The position numbers and the translations under genes were made by a program. Positions 46,618 through 56,395 of a stretch of DNA of 64,000 bases are shown piece by piece. The DNA lies in contig NC_010729.1 of the NCBI RefSeq assembly GCF_000010505.1, forward strand, positions 1,991,501 through 2,055,500, in the 5' to 3' direction. The DNA is from Porphyromonas gingivalis ATCC 33277. GTDB lineage: Bacteria > Bacteroidota > Bacteroidia > Bacteroidales > Porphyromonadaceae. The number at the start of each line of letters is the position of its first letter. Positions within the stretch are counted from its first letter, which is position 1. The notes beneath the pieces were generated by a model. That model was not told the origin of the DNA and did not search any database. It was given only the letters and a program-made list of their open reading frames with translations.

Positions 46618-47652
46618 ATGCTGATTGACACCGATTTTTTCTTATCCAACCGCTCCGACTCTCTCGTTTTGGACGTCCGCTCTCCGGAAGAATACCGCCG
46701 CGGACATATTCCCAGCGCAGAGAGTTTCCCCCTGTTTTCGGATGCGGAACGAGCCGAGGTAGGTACGCTCTATGTCAGACATAGTCGCCAGGCGGCCGTA
46801 GAGCGAGGATTGGAGTTCGTTGGGCCGCGTATGGCCGAGATGGTGCGAGAAGCTCGCTCCCTTGCTGCCGGCAGAGACATCATCCTCTACTGCTGGAGAG
46901 GAGGTATGCGAAGCGAGAGTGTCGCTTGGCTGCTATCCGTAGCCGGACTTCGCATCCGTCGTCTCCGTGGCGGATACAAAGCATACCGCCGGCATTTCCC
47001 CGATATTCTAAAGCTTTACCCGTGGCGTTTCATCGTCTTAGGCGGTTATACGGGATCAGGGAAAACTCCCATCCTGAACGAACTCTCCCAAATGGGGGAA
47101 CAGGTGATCGATCTGGAAGGATTGGCCAACCACAAAGGGTCTGCCTTCGGAGCCTTGGGGCAAGAGCAGCAGCCGACCACCGAGCATTTCATGAATCTCT
47201 TGCACGATGCTGTCTCCGCCTGTGATCCAGGCCGTCCGATATGGGTGGAAAGCGAGAGCAAGACTATCGGGCGCGTATTTCTTCCGGACGATTTCTACAA
47301 AGTCATGCGTCAAGCTCCTTTGATCGAGCTGTCTGTTCCCCGTCCCGTACGCATCGCCCATATTGCCAAAGAGTACGGCGTGTACGATGCAGAGGCATTG
47401 GCAAACTCTTTCGAGCATATCGCTCGCCGGATGGGAGGAGCTGCTACGACACAAGCCATAAAAGCCCTCAAGGAAGGACGACTGGAAGAGGCCGTATCCT
47501 TGGCTCTCGATTACTATGACAAGGCCTATGCACACTCGCTGGCCGAATTCAGGGAAAGCTCCTCTGCTCGACTGGCAGTAGAAACGGATACACCTCACGA
47601 AACAGCCATCAAACTACTGGAACTATCTCATATAAAAGGTTTACAATCATGA
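46618..47652 (+). CDS. mnmH: tRNA 2-selenouridine synthase
   Basis: The 344-residue protein has an N-terminal rhodanese domain (LDVRSPEEYRRGHIPSAESF, catalytic cysteine in ILYCWRGGMRSESVAWLL) and a C-terminal P-loop domain (VLGGYTGSGKTPILNELSQM). MnmH replaces sulfur by selenium in the wobble 2-thiouridine of several tRNAs using selenophosphate. It overlaps the next gene by 4 bp (ATGA). The presence of mnmH implies a selD gene elsewhere in the genome. Confidence 0.94.
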   Translation: MLIDTDFFLSNRSDSLVLDVRSPEEYRRGHIPSAESFPLFSDAERAEVGTLYVRHSRQAAVERGLEFVGPRMAEMVREARSLAAGRDIILYCWRGGMRSESVAWLLSVAGLRIRRLRGGYKAYRRHFPDILKLYPWRFIVLGGYTGSGKTPILNELSQMGEQVIDLEGLANHKGSAFGALGQEQQPTTEHFMNLLHDAVSACDPGRPIWVESESKTIGRVFLPDDFYKVMRQAPLIELSVPRPVRIAHIAKEYGVYDAEALANSFEHIARRMGGAATTQAIKALKEGRLEEAVSLALDYYDKAYAHSLAEFRESSSARLAVETDTPHETAIKLLELSHIKGLQS

Positions 47653-48263
47653 AAGTGGTGGATACTCGGGGGAAACTCTGCCCCCTCCCTCTTATTTTAC
47701 TCAAGAAAGCTGTTGACGGCACTCCCGTCGGAGAAGAAATCTCCGTAATGACCGACAATGAAACGGCAAAATGCAACCTGCGCGATTATATCGGCGAACT
47801 GGGAGCCGTCGCCATCGAATCCGAAGAGGGCGACTATACAACGCTCACCTTTCGGGTATCGACCCATATCGAAGAAGCGGCCCCGACTTCCTGCCCGGCC
47901 GAGCATCCGCATACAGTGGCACAAGGCGACTACCTCATCGTGGCCAAAAGCAATCGGATGGGCACCGGAAATGACGAATTGGGCAGCATCCTGATGCGCG
48001 CTTTCGTCAATGCCATCGGCGAGCTGGATCGGCTTCCTTCGCATATCATTCTCTACAATACGGGTGTGCTGCTGGCCGTCGAGGGCACGGACACGGCCGA
48101 AACACTGGCCGAACTGAACAAGAAGTACGGTATCCCCATCATCGTATGCGGCACCTGCGCCGACTACTACGAGGTAAAAGACAAACTACGCATCGGTACC
48201 ATCTCCAATATGTACCGGATCATGCAGCTTCAAGTGGCCACGCGCCACATTATCTATCCTTGA
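47649..48263 (+). CDS. yedF: YedF-like selenium-metabolism sulfurtransferase-like protein
   Basis: The 204-residue protein starts with a TusA/SirA domain (MKVVDTRGKLCPLPLILLKK, with the conserved CPLPL cysteine at 12) and continues into a DsrE-like domain (YLIVAKSNRMGTGNDELGSI, GVLLAVEGTDTAETLAELN, IVCGTCADYYEVKDKL). This architecture is known as the YedF family and is found with selenium genes. Its overlap with mnmH strongly supports a role in delivering selenium or sulfur for tRNA modification. Confidence 0.9.
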   Translation: MKVVDTRGKLCPLPLILLKKAVDGTPVGEEISVMTDNETAKCNLRDYIGELGAVAIESEEGDYTTLTFRVSTHIEEAAPTSCPAEHPHTVAQGDYLIVAKSNRMGTGNDELGSILMRAFVNAIGELDRLPSHIILYNTGVLLAVEGTDTAETLAELNKKYGIPIIVCGTCADYYEVKDKLRIGTISNMYRIMQLQVATRHIIYP

Positions 48264-48403
48264 GAAACCGCTCATCGGACAATTGGTATATCTTTGTTCG
48301 CGGACATTCTCCGTCCATGCGAACCCAATACCCTATGAATCGGGAGGAGAATGTCACATGAAGAAAAGAACAAGAACACTCACAAAAAAACGAATAACAG
48401 CTT

Positions 48404-49066
48404 ATGTTACGAATCGGAAAAACAATCTTCGGACTCTTAGCGCTGACCATTCTCTTGGGGTCATGCTGGTCCAAGAAGAACGACTTGGGTCATGACATCC
48501 CGTCTCAATTGGTTTGTCGCTTCACGGAAGGAGTACTTACCGAACCGGGAAACGGCAGTATCAATGTAGATCCCTCGGCATTCGTTGCACACTCCTCAGA
48601 TCCTTTTATTCAGCACTTAAATACCGACTTCTATGGGAACTTTTTCCCCCTGCCGGACAATGCTCCTCTAAAATTCAAAAAAGGAGTATGGTATAAGATG
48701 GAGATATTCTTGTTCGATGGAAAAAACAACCCTCTCAACCAACAATTCCTGAAGCCGGACCAAATTGAAAAACATCAGTTTTTCTTTAACCTGTTGAGTG
48801 ATGAGAGCGTAATCGACAAAGGGATCAGCTATTACTATTCGGATTTTATCGATGGACATCTTTTAGATTCGCCGGTCGGATTTACGGGTTATATTCGAGT
48901 GAACCAAGAAGTGCAAGACGCCCAATTGCGATTACTGCTTGTACACTTGCTGAAAGGGGATAAGTATGAAGCCGATGGCAAGCCCAACCCTTTCGACAAA
49001 CCGAGTCCGCGGGTGCTTGAATTCGGCGATCTAACAGCCTTTATGCCTTTCAAAATTGAGAAATAA
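48404..49066 (+). CDS. Putative lipoprotein of unknown function
   Basis: The 220-residue product has a lipoprotein signal peptide with lipobox LLGSC near residue 21 (MLRIGKTIFGLLALTILLGSC). The mature part is rich in aromatic and beta-strand-like stretches (FFPLPDNAPLKFKKGVWYKM, ISYYYSDFIDGHLL, VGFTGYIRVNQEVQDAQLRL). I do not recognise a family; calycin- or HmuY-like folds would be possible but I cannot show them. It lies 140 bp after yedF and is followed by a strong terminator. Confidence 0.8.
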   Translation: MLRIGKTIFGLLALTILLGSCWSKKNDLGHDIPSQLVCRFTEGVLTEPGNGSINVDPSAFVAHSSDPFIQHLNTDFYGNFFPLPDNAPLKFKKGVWYKMEIFLFDGKNNPLNQQFLKPDQIEKHQFFFNLLSDESVIDKGISYYYSDFIDGHLLDSPVGFTGYIRVNQEVQDAQLRLLLVHLLKGDKYEADGKPNPFDKPSPRVLEFGDLTAFMPFKIEK

Positions 49067-49160
49067 AGTCCTGCCCTGATTCTCAAATCAGCCAAAGCCC
49101 CCAAGCTTTTCCGATAAAGCATCGATAAGGAGCAGGTCTCTTTCGCTCCTATCCTATACG

Positions 49161-49196
49161 ACACCCGCCAGGTTCTGTCACGAACCTGACGGGTGT
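49161..49196 (+). terminator. Intrinsic terminator after the lipoprotein gene
   Basis: A 15-bp stem with one mismatch (acacccgccaggttc against gaacctgacgggtgt), 6-base loop, then ctttctttatt on the plus strand. Confidence 0.88.
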
Positions 49197-49218
49197 CTTT
49201 CTTTATTATCATGCCCCG

Positions 49219-49492
49219 AAAAGGCCTTTTGGGGCCTGCGTTTTATATATAAACCGTTTACGATCTATATATTTATTGAAAACGATTTATATATAAATTG
49301 GAAACGATCTATATATAAATCGAAAATGGTTTATATACAGATCGTCAGGCTCTCCTCTAAAAAGCGAATATCGATCTGCAAAAGTCCGTTTTCTCCTCTT
49401 TTTCACCTCGCGTCCCCCACTCTTTCAGCTGCTTATTTAGAATGATTCCAAGCTCACCTTCATTGTTGAAAACTTTTTTGGGCTGTCTTTTA
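49219..49492. repeat. Dispersed repeat element, copy B (22-bp array plus conserved flank)
   Basis: 22-bp units run at 49263-49284, 49285-49306 and 49307-49328 with partial units on both sides (consensus atctatatataaatNgaaaacg), then the same flank as copy A: aaaagtccg, tgcttattta, gaatgattcca, attgttgaaaactttttt. As at 26955, it follows directly on a terminator. It has no coding content. Confidence 0.75.
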
Positions 49493-49667
49493 CCCTAAAA
49501 ACTCATTCATTCCACTCCCATCACAGGATGACATTCAGGCTGTTATCACAGAGCGACATAAAAAGCCAAAAAGAAAAGGATCCCCAAACACATAAAATCA
49601 AGACGATCTTGCTTGTAATAATGAAAAATATATTTCCTTTGCAGCAAAATATCATCAATAATTGGTT
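49493..49667. other. Spacer before the RHS locus
   Basis: An AT-rich gap without gene. Sequence tatatttcctttgc about 35 bases before the next start is promoter-like but not an exact -7 match. Confidence 0.35.
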
Positions 49668-50105
49668 ATGAAGCATTTATTACTCACGCTTTTGCTTTCT
49701 CTTCCGGGGTGCTTGGGAGCGAAAGCGCAGCAGACACTCTCTTTTGTTTATGATGCATCCGGCAATCGGGTTGCAAGAGTTATCATTATGAGTTCCATAA
49801 TTGCGACAGGTGAAGAGCCGAGCGAAGAAGAAAGAGACGAACCTAAAGAGTTCAATGAGATTTTGGGAGACACGCAGATAAGACTGTATCCGAACCCGGT
49901 AGAATCTATTTTGACCATATCCATCGGCTCTCTCGAGGATAAAGGGAAGTACGCTATCTTCAATATGCATGGCTCCTTAGTCCTACAGGGATCGTTGAAT
50001 CATGGAGATACGAAGGTTGATATGAGTCGACTTCCTGCCGGCAACTATGCGATGCGCCTTTTTATCGGTAAAGAGCAGTCCACATGGAAAATCATTAAGA
50101 AATAA
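49668..50105 (+). CDS. Short T9SS type A sorting-domain protein with a YD-like motif
   Basis: From the ATG at 49668 the product is 145 residues: signal peptide (MKHLLLTLLLSLPGCLGAKAQ), a short FVYDASGNRVARVI segment like a single YD/RHS repeat, an acidic linker (GEEPSEEERDEPKEF), and a type A sorting domain (IRLYPNPVESILTISIGS, LVLQGSLNHGDTKVDMSRLP, GNYAMRLFIG...IIKK). It should cross the outer membrane by type IX secretion. It lies 32 bp before the RHS gene, so it probably belongs to that system; its mature part is nearly only linker and sorting domain. Confidence 0.88.
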   Translation: MKHLLLTLLLSLPGCLGAKAQQTLSFVYDASGNRVARVIIMSSIIATGEEPSEEERDEPKEFNEILGDTQIRLYPNPVESILTISIGSLEDKGKYAIFNMHGSLVLQGSLNHGDTKVDMSRLPAGNYAMRLFIGKEQSTWKIIKK

Positions 50106-50137
50106 AACTTTTTTACTTTAACATTTAGGATAGACGT

Positions 50138-53100
50138 ATGAAAAAGCTTTACGCCTCGCTTCTCTCCCTTTCTTCATTTTTTCTCTGTTCTCCGCTTACA
50201 TCCAAAGCCGACATCCTCTCGCTGGAAGTTCTTGACTCCTTATCGCAGAGACAAAAAGCGACCTCTATCCGTGAACTGCGAGAGGCTCAAGCAGCAGCGG
50301 ATGCCGCAGCAGCAACCATATCTGGGTTAGACAACCTCCCCATCTATATGGATGTGGATCCGGGAGAGATTTCTTATCAATCCGGAGTGAGCCGTTCGGG
50401 AGCCAAGACTTATTCTGTACCGATCTTCACTGCTCCATCGGTCGGAGCGAAGCCAACAATAGCTCTTTCGTATAACAGCCAATCAATTCAGGAGGGTGTA
50501 GCTGGTGTTGGATGGAATATCGTGGGAGCATCTGCAATTAATCTTGTTAATCGAACGCTTTATTTTGACAACGACATCTGTGCTGTAGACTTCTCTAACC
50601 CAAACACATACGCCCTCTCTTTAGACGGAGATAGAGCAATAAGTGGAACAACTTTAATGGGCAAGGTGAGAATAACACCTAAGTACAACAATGACAATGT
50701 TTTGATTTCCTTTGATGCTCTTATGCCAGATGGGGGAAGGGCAACATTTGGACTGCCAGATAATACGACGCCCCAAGCTTCCTATCCAATTTTATCTTAC
50801 ACCGATGCATTGGGGTACCGTGTGGATTATTCTTATCGTTTGTCTGGGAACGTATATTTTCTTACTAAAGTCGCTTACGGAGGGCGAACAGCGGACAGCC
50901 ATTTTAATCATATAGATTTTGAATATGAAGGCAGACAAAATTGTACTGTCCATTATATCTCCGGGCAGCCATATGAAAGCAATATGCGTCTTAAAAGTAT
51001 TCACTCTTACGGCCAAGGGAAGCTCCTACGTAAATATACTCTACTATATAAAGCATCTCACAATAAATCCCAATTACAAAAAATTTCTTGTGAAACTGGG
51101 AAGCGATCTTTAAGTCCTTTGTCTTTTGTATATGGATTCGATTCCTCTCAAGAAGATAAGATATATAAAACGGGAGAAGTTGTCCCTCTTTTCGACACTG
51201 GAGCTGGAGATAAAATAACGAGTAGAGGACGGTTTTTTAAAGGAAGTGACAGGGATGGCTTCATCTGTTTCTCCAATCGAATTTTCGATCAATGGCAAGC
51301 ACAAGATAATAACTCAATATTTGTTATTCCAAGCGAAGATTTTGCTTACGCTCCTATCTCATTGAAAGTAAAAAAATACACAAGAAGTATTCAGGTAGCA
51401 GATATTAATGGAGATGGGGTAGATGAGATCATTTGTATAAGTGTGGATAGCAAAAAGGACAAAGCGAACAAAGGGTTATACGATGCTCAGAAAACTTATT
51501 GCTGGATCTATTATTTTGATGGAATCAGGTTTAACAAAGAAGAAACGACTTATTCGACATACCCAAAATCTTATTATACCAATATTTCTTTTCTCCTGGG
51601 AGATGCGACTGGAGATGGGGCGATTGACGCCATTGCAATTATTCCCGAGAAAGGGAAAGGGGGGAAGAACAATGGAGATCAAATACTATTCGATCTTACA
51701 CTCCTTAACTTCAAACAAAAAAAAGCCTTCATATCGAATCATCTCTACGGATATAACATCGATAAAGGTCTTTTTTTTAGAGACATTACTGGTGATGAAA
51801 AAGCAGAATTAGTCTGTTCTACCATATCAGGATATAACACATTCAAATGGATTGAAAAAGTCAAAGACTTCTCTTCAGACAAAATAAATATAAAACTTTT
51901 CTCGACGAAATTAGATGAGGAGGATGACAGTTTTATAACAAATTCAAAGAAATTTTTAATAGCAGACATAAATGGTGATGGGAAGCCCGATCAACTCATT
52001 TCCCCAACAGCTTCGTATTATACAATTTTCCCACACCCTGGACATCCGCATAGTGGCTTATACCCATATGAAGGTGAAGGGGCATTTTTACTGGACAAAG
52101 GGAAGCAATGGAAGATAGAATTCTTCGATGGGGAAAAAATTGTTACAAAACAAATTGAAGTAGTTCGAAATATGTTGTTAAGTTCTTTCTATTTAATGGA
52201 TATCAACAAGGATGGACTCCCTGATCTAGTAGAAAAAGTTCGACGCAAAGATTTAGCACCAACTCCATATGATCATATTCACAGTCAAAAAAATTATCTC
52301 ATACGTATCTTTTTTAATCGTAATGGGGAATTCAGCCCTTCTGATTTTATCTTATCTGAAGATTTTTCGGACAACAGCACTAATGATTTTGATTTGATTC
52401 AATCAAATAATTTTAGCCCACGAAGAAATTGCCCCATCATAGGACTTAAATCAAATATTGGTTATTACTTTGAAGTTTCCTGTGACGAACAGACCCGCCA
52501 CCTTATTACCGGAGTACAAAGCAGTACCGGATTGATTGAAACCAACGAATATGCTGCTCCTAAGTCCGGCTATACTTTCCCGCCTCTTCCGGATGGATAT
52601 AATTACCTTTCTTTTCCGCTAAAGACTGTATCCAAGGTTTCCAAGGGTATAAAGGGGGAGCCGCATCGGGAATTGACGGAATACACCTTCACGGATGGTG
52701 TGATCAATCGTCACGGTCTGGGATTTTGCGGTTTCAAGGAGACGAAAACCTATACCTCATGGGATTATGCTTTTGGAGATGGAGTGGAAACCGTTACACA
52801 ATATGATCCATTGCAGCAAGGAGTCCCTCTTAGTTCCACAACAAGAATTGGCTTCAATAGCTCGGACAAAATCAAAGCATCGTCCTTCATCTATCAGAGC
52901 AATGGACAAACGGGACCGTGGAAGAAGCCTCTACTCATCTCCTCCCAGGAATCAGATCTGCTCAATAACACTACGCTGTCCAGGACTTACACCTATGATT
53001 CCGAAGATTTCCCCGTGAAGACGACAGAGGATAATGGTGAAGGCGTACAGACTATTACTGAGCAAACCTACCGTCACATCAAGCAAAGCAATTCTTATCG

Positions 53101-56100
53101 CCTTGGATTGCCGTTGACTAAAACTACGACTCATAAAAGGAATGGCAACCAGTGGATGCAGAAAGAATCGATTGCCTACAACGCTGCTCTTCTCCCCATC
53201 AGTATCATCTCATTTACCGGTGAAAACGGAACCCTTAAAACAGGGGAAATAAGGAGGGAATACGATGATGCAGGCAATATGACGACGGAGACGAGTGCTC
53301 CATACGATGCCACCGATTTCCGAGGCAAGACTTATACCTACGATGATAAGGGTAGACTTGCAAGCGAAACTGATATATTCGGACAGAAGACCGTTTACGA
53401 GGAGTATGATGCGTATGGGCACCCATGCCTTATTCGTGATGACCGAGGTAATGAGATACGTTCAGTCTATGACGCCTGGGGTAATATTGCCTCTATAAGG
53501 AATGCCGATGGATCCAAGGAAGAATATAGCCGCCAATTACTGACAAACGGATATCCCCGTAATCTTCAGGTCATAACATCAACAAACGATGGAGGAAAAA
53601 CTCTGGCAGAATATGACGCGTACGGTCGTGAGGTGAAGACGGGGATGCTGCGTTTCGACGGTAGTTGGCTATACACGGCCAAAGAGTATACAGCGGCCGG
53701 CATGCTCAAGCGGGAGTCCTTGCCTTTCAAAGGAAATACGCCTTTACATTGGAATACCTGTGAGTATGACCGCTATAAACGTCCTGTGAAGCAAACCATG
53801 CCATCAGGAGCAGTGCAGACATGGGCATATACACCAAGACGTGTGTCCGAAACCAAGGAGGCAATCACGACTACACGCGTATCGGATGCAAGTGGACTGT
53901 TGGAATCGGTATCCGATCCCGGTGGCGAAATCACATACCATTACAGACCTGACGGACAACCGTCGGAGATAAAAGCCCCCGGCAATGTCAAGACCCTATT
54001 CGAGTATGATCAATACGGACGTCAGAGAGCTATCATCGACCCCAGTGCGGGCAGAATAGAGACGACTGAAACGTGGACCGGCCGCCGCCGTACAACCGTC
54101 CGCAAAGATGCCCGTAAAAAGGTTATTACATCTATGTACGATGAATTCGGGAGACTCCAAAAAACCGTGACCCCCGAATTCACCACCAATTATACCTATG
54201 ACAAGGATTTGGTCAAATCAGCCATAACGACCAGCGGTTATTCGCGCACATATGATTATGACCATTTGGATCGTCTCATTCGCACAGAGGAGACAGTCGA
54301 AGGGAAAAATCTCATCGAACAACTCTCGTACAATACCCTCGGACAGCTTCAGGGCAAGACAGCGACTTTGCCGACGGGAGCGACTGTGACAGAAACTTAT
54401 CAGTATACGCGTGGTACACTGACTCGCAAAACGCTGCAGGACGGTAGCTTGATCTGGCAGCTTTTGAAGGAAAATGCTATGGGACTGCCTACTAAAGTAA
54501 GGACCGGCAGCCGCACTCGCGAATACAAGTATTCGACCGTGGGATTGCCTACCGAGCGATTTACGACCGGCGTGGGTGGATTCAATTACGATTTCGATCC
54601 TCAAACGGGAAATCTCCTGATGCGAAGCGATAAGAATTCCGGTAGATATGAAAACTTTTCTTACGACGGACTTAATCGATTGACCGGAGTAGCGCAACAT
54701 AGACTGAACGGCGACCTCGGCATAGCGACACTAACGTCTTTCTCCTATACTCCTAACGGAAATGTCACGGAAATTAGCAACATTGGGAAATTCATATATT
54801 CTACTCAAAGCCCATATCGAATAGTGAATATGGGGCTGAAAATGGGAGCGGAAGCATTTGCTGATAGTACGGGACAAAACATCTCGTACGCCTCCTTCGA
54901 CCGGCCGCTTACGATCTCAGGGAACGGCTATACAGCAACACTGACCTATACCGATGACTATAGTCGTACGACGATGACGATAAGATCCCCCATGCTCAAA
55001 GATCCTTTCTTCAAAAGAACTTACATCGGCAACTATGAAGCTGATTCATACGGTACGCAAAGAAAGAATATCGAGCGTTACTATATCGGCGGAGATGCCT
55101 ATTCGGCTCCGGCCGTCTATGTGCGGGTCAATTCCGGACAGTGGAAGTTGCATTATATCTATCGCGATTATCAAGGCAGCGTGACGGATATTACCGATGC
55201 CTCCGGCACGGTGGTACACCGCATGCGATACAGCCCATGGGGAAAATTACTGCATACGGATGGTACACCTTATACCCGAAGCGAAGAGTTATCCACCGAC
55301 TATGACCGGCTTCTCTTCCTTGGACGGGGTTATACAGGGCACGAGTATCTTCCCTGGTTTGGATTGGTCAATATGAATGCCCGACTGTACGACCCTGCTA
55401 TCGGACGCTTCCTCTCGCCGGATCCCTATGTGCAAATGCCGGACTTCTCTCAAAACCTCAACCGCTACAGCTACTGCCTCAATAATCCCCTCAAGTTTAC
55501 GGATCCGAATGGGGAATTATTTGGTATTGACGACTTGATCGCTGCATTTGTTGGAGGAACAATCAACGTTGTTGTCAATATTGTTGAAGGAAATGTGACA
55601 AGCTTTGCTCATGGTGCAGCACTATTTGCTGCAGGTGCAGCATCAGGAGTTCTTACAATATACATTGGGCCTGCTGGCAGTGCAGCTGTTTTAGGTGCGA
55701 CAAATAGCGTTATCAATCAAGGCTTCTCAAAGGGATGGAACAATATTTCCGTGGAAGAAACGCTGTCGGCATCTGCAATGAGTGCTTTGACTTCTTTTCT
55801 CGGAGGCTACTTGGGGAATGCTTTATCTAAGCCGATTGGAAGTTTGACATCCAATATCGCTAGTCCAATGTTGCGAGGGGCTATTTCTGAAGGAGCAATG
55901 GGAGCTCTCTCCGGTTTTTTTCTCGGGACAGGAATGTCTTTAATGCAAGGTGAAAGTTTAGAAAATTCACTTAAGGCCGGAGGAAACGGATTCCTTATGG
56001 GTGCAGGCATTGGTGCAATGACCGGAACGATTTCAGGCATCAAATACGCAAGAGACAATAAAATAAGCCCATGGACTGGGGAGAAAGCACATAATCACCA

Positions 56101-56395
56101 TTCTTTTCCCAAGTTTCTTGGGGGAGAACTGGATCAAAAATTGACTCCTATGAGTGAATCCAGACATAGGAATTTACACAAGGATATGAATGATTTTTTA
56201 TATAAACAGAGGGATGAATTGGGAAATCATATGAGACCTCAGAGAGGAAATTCAGGTCCAGAAATTCAAAAGAAATTCAACACTCAAGTACGCATAAACG
56301 CCCTTAAAAATTTTTACGATAGTCACCCGATCAAATATTGGGATGCTCGATATGATTTTTACAAAAATACGGGAATGATATGGAGACCGTGGTAG
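50138..56395 (+). CDS. RHS-repeat polymorphic toxin with nuclease-like C-terminal tip
   Basis: A 2085-residue protein with, in order: signal peptide (MKKLYASLLSLSSFFLC); an SpvB-like N-terminal region (PIFTAPSVGAKPTIALSYNS); FG-GAP-type repeats from about residue 420 (VADINGDGVDEI, IADINGDGKPDQLI, LMDINKDGLPDL); YD/RHS repeats; the RHS core around residues 1660-1790 (YDPAIGRFLSPDPYVQMPD); a Gly/Ala-rich hydrophobic pre-tip; and a C-terminal tip from about residue 1980 with AHNHHSFPKFLGG and ESRHRNLHKDMN. The clustered histidines suggest an HNH/His-Me nuclease, not proven. The cage would carry the tip across the envelope after Sec export. The stop overlaps the immunity gene. Confidence 0.93.
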   Translation: MKKLYASLLSLSSFFLCSPLTSKADILSLEVLDSLSQRQKATSIRELREAQAAADAAAATISGLDNLPIYMDVDPGEISYQSGVSRSGAKTYSVPIFTAPSVGAKPTIALSYNSQSIQEGVAGVGWNIVGASAINLVNRTLYFDNDICAVDFSNPNTYALSLDGDRAISGTTLMGKVRITPKYNNDNVLISFDALMPDGGRATFGLPDNTTPQASYPILSYTDALGYRVDYSYRLSGNVYFLTKVAYGGRTADSHFNHIDFEYEGRQNCTVHYISGQPYESNMRLKSIHSYGQGKLLRKYTLLYKASHNKSQLQKISCETGKRSLSPLSFVYGFDSSQEDKIYKTGEVVPLFDTGAGDKITSRGRFFKGSDRDGFICFSNRIFDQWQAQDNNSIFVIPSEDFAYAPISLKVKKYTRSIQVADINGDGVDEIICISVDSKKDKANKGLYDAQKTYCWIYYFDGIRFNKEETTYSTYPKSYYTNISFLLGDATGDGAIDAIAIIPEKGKGGKNNGDQILFDLTLLNFKQKKAFISNHLYGYNIDKGLFFRDITGDEKAELVCSTISGYNTFKWIEKVKDFSSDKINIKLFSTKLDEEDDSFITNSKKFLIADINGDGKPDQLISPTASYYTIFPHPGHPHSGLYPYEGEGAFLLDKGKQWKIEFFDGEKIVTKQIEVVRNMLLSSFYLMDINKDGLPDLVEKVRRKDLAPTPYDHIHSQKNYLIRIFFNRNGEFSPSDFILSEDFSDNSTNDFDLIQSNNFSPRRNCPIIGLKSNIGYYFEVSCDEQTRHLITGVQSSTGLIETNEYAAPKSGYTFPPLPDGYNYLSFPLKTVSKVSKGIKGEPHRELTEYTFTDGVINRHGLGFCGFKETKTYTSWDYAFGDGVETVTQYDPLQQGVPLSSTTRIGFNSSDKIKASSFIYQSNGQTGPWKKPLLISSQESDLLNNTTLSRTYTYDSEDFPVKTTEDNGEGVQTITEQTYRHIKQSNSYRLGLPLTKTTTHKRNGNQWMQKESIAYNAALLPISIISFTGENGTLKTGEIRREYDDAGNMTTETSAPYDATDFRGKTYTYDDKGRLASETDIFGQKTVYEEYDAYGHPCLIRDDRGNEIRSVYDAWGNIASIRNADGSKEEYSRQLLTNGYPRNLQVITSTNDGGKTLAEYDAYGREVKTGMLRFDGSWLYTAKEYTAAGMLKRESLPFKGNTPLHWNTCEYDRYKRPVKQTMPSGAVQTWAYTPRRVSETKEAITTTRVSDASGLLESVSDPGGEITYHYRPDGQPSEIKAPGNVKTLFEYDQYGRQRAIIDPSAGRIETTETWTGRRRTTVRKDARKKVITSMYDEFGRLQKTVTPEFTTNYTYDKDLVKSAITTSGYSRTYDYDHLDRLIRTEETVEGKNLIEQLSYNTLGQLQGKTATLPTGATVTETYQYTRGTLTRKTLQDGSLIWQLLKENAMGLPTKVRTGSRTREYKYSTVGLPTERFTTGVGGFNYDFDPQTGNLLMRSDKNSGRYENFSYDGLNRLTGVAQHRLNGDLGIATLTSFSYTPNGNVTEISNIGKFIYSTQSPYRIVNMGLKMGAEAFADSTGQNISYASFDRPLTISGNGYTATLTYTDDYSRTTMTIRSPMLKDPFFKRTYIGNYEADSYGTQRKNIERYYIGGDAYSAPAVYVRVNSGQWKLHYIYRDYQGSVTDITDASGTVVHRMRYSPWGKLLHTDGTPYTRSEELSTDYDRLLFLGRGYTGHEYLPWFGLVNMNARLYDPAIGRFLSPDPYVQMPDFSQNLNRYSYCLNNPLKFTDPNGELFGIDDLIAAFVGGTINVVVNIVEGNVTSFAHGAALFAAGAASGVLTIYIGPAGSAAVLGATNSVINQGFSKGWNNISVEETLSASAMSALTSFLGGYLGNALSKPIGSLTSNIASPMLRGAISEGAMGALSGFFLGTGMSLMQGESLENSLKAGGNGFLMGAGIGAMTGTISGIKYARDNKISPWTGEKAHNHHSFPKFLGGELDQKLTPMSESRHRNLHKDMNDFLYKQRDELGNHMRPQRGNSGPEIQKKFNTQVRINALKNFYDSHPIKYWDARYDFYKNTGMIWRPW

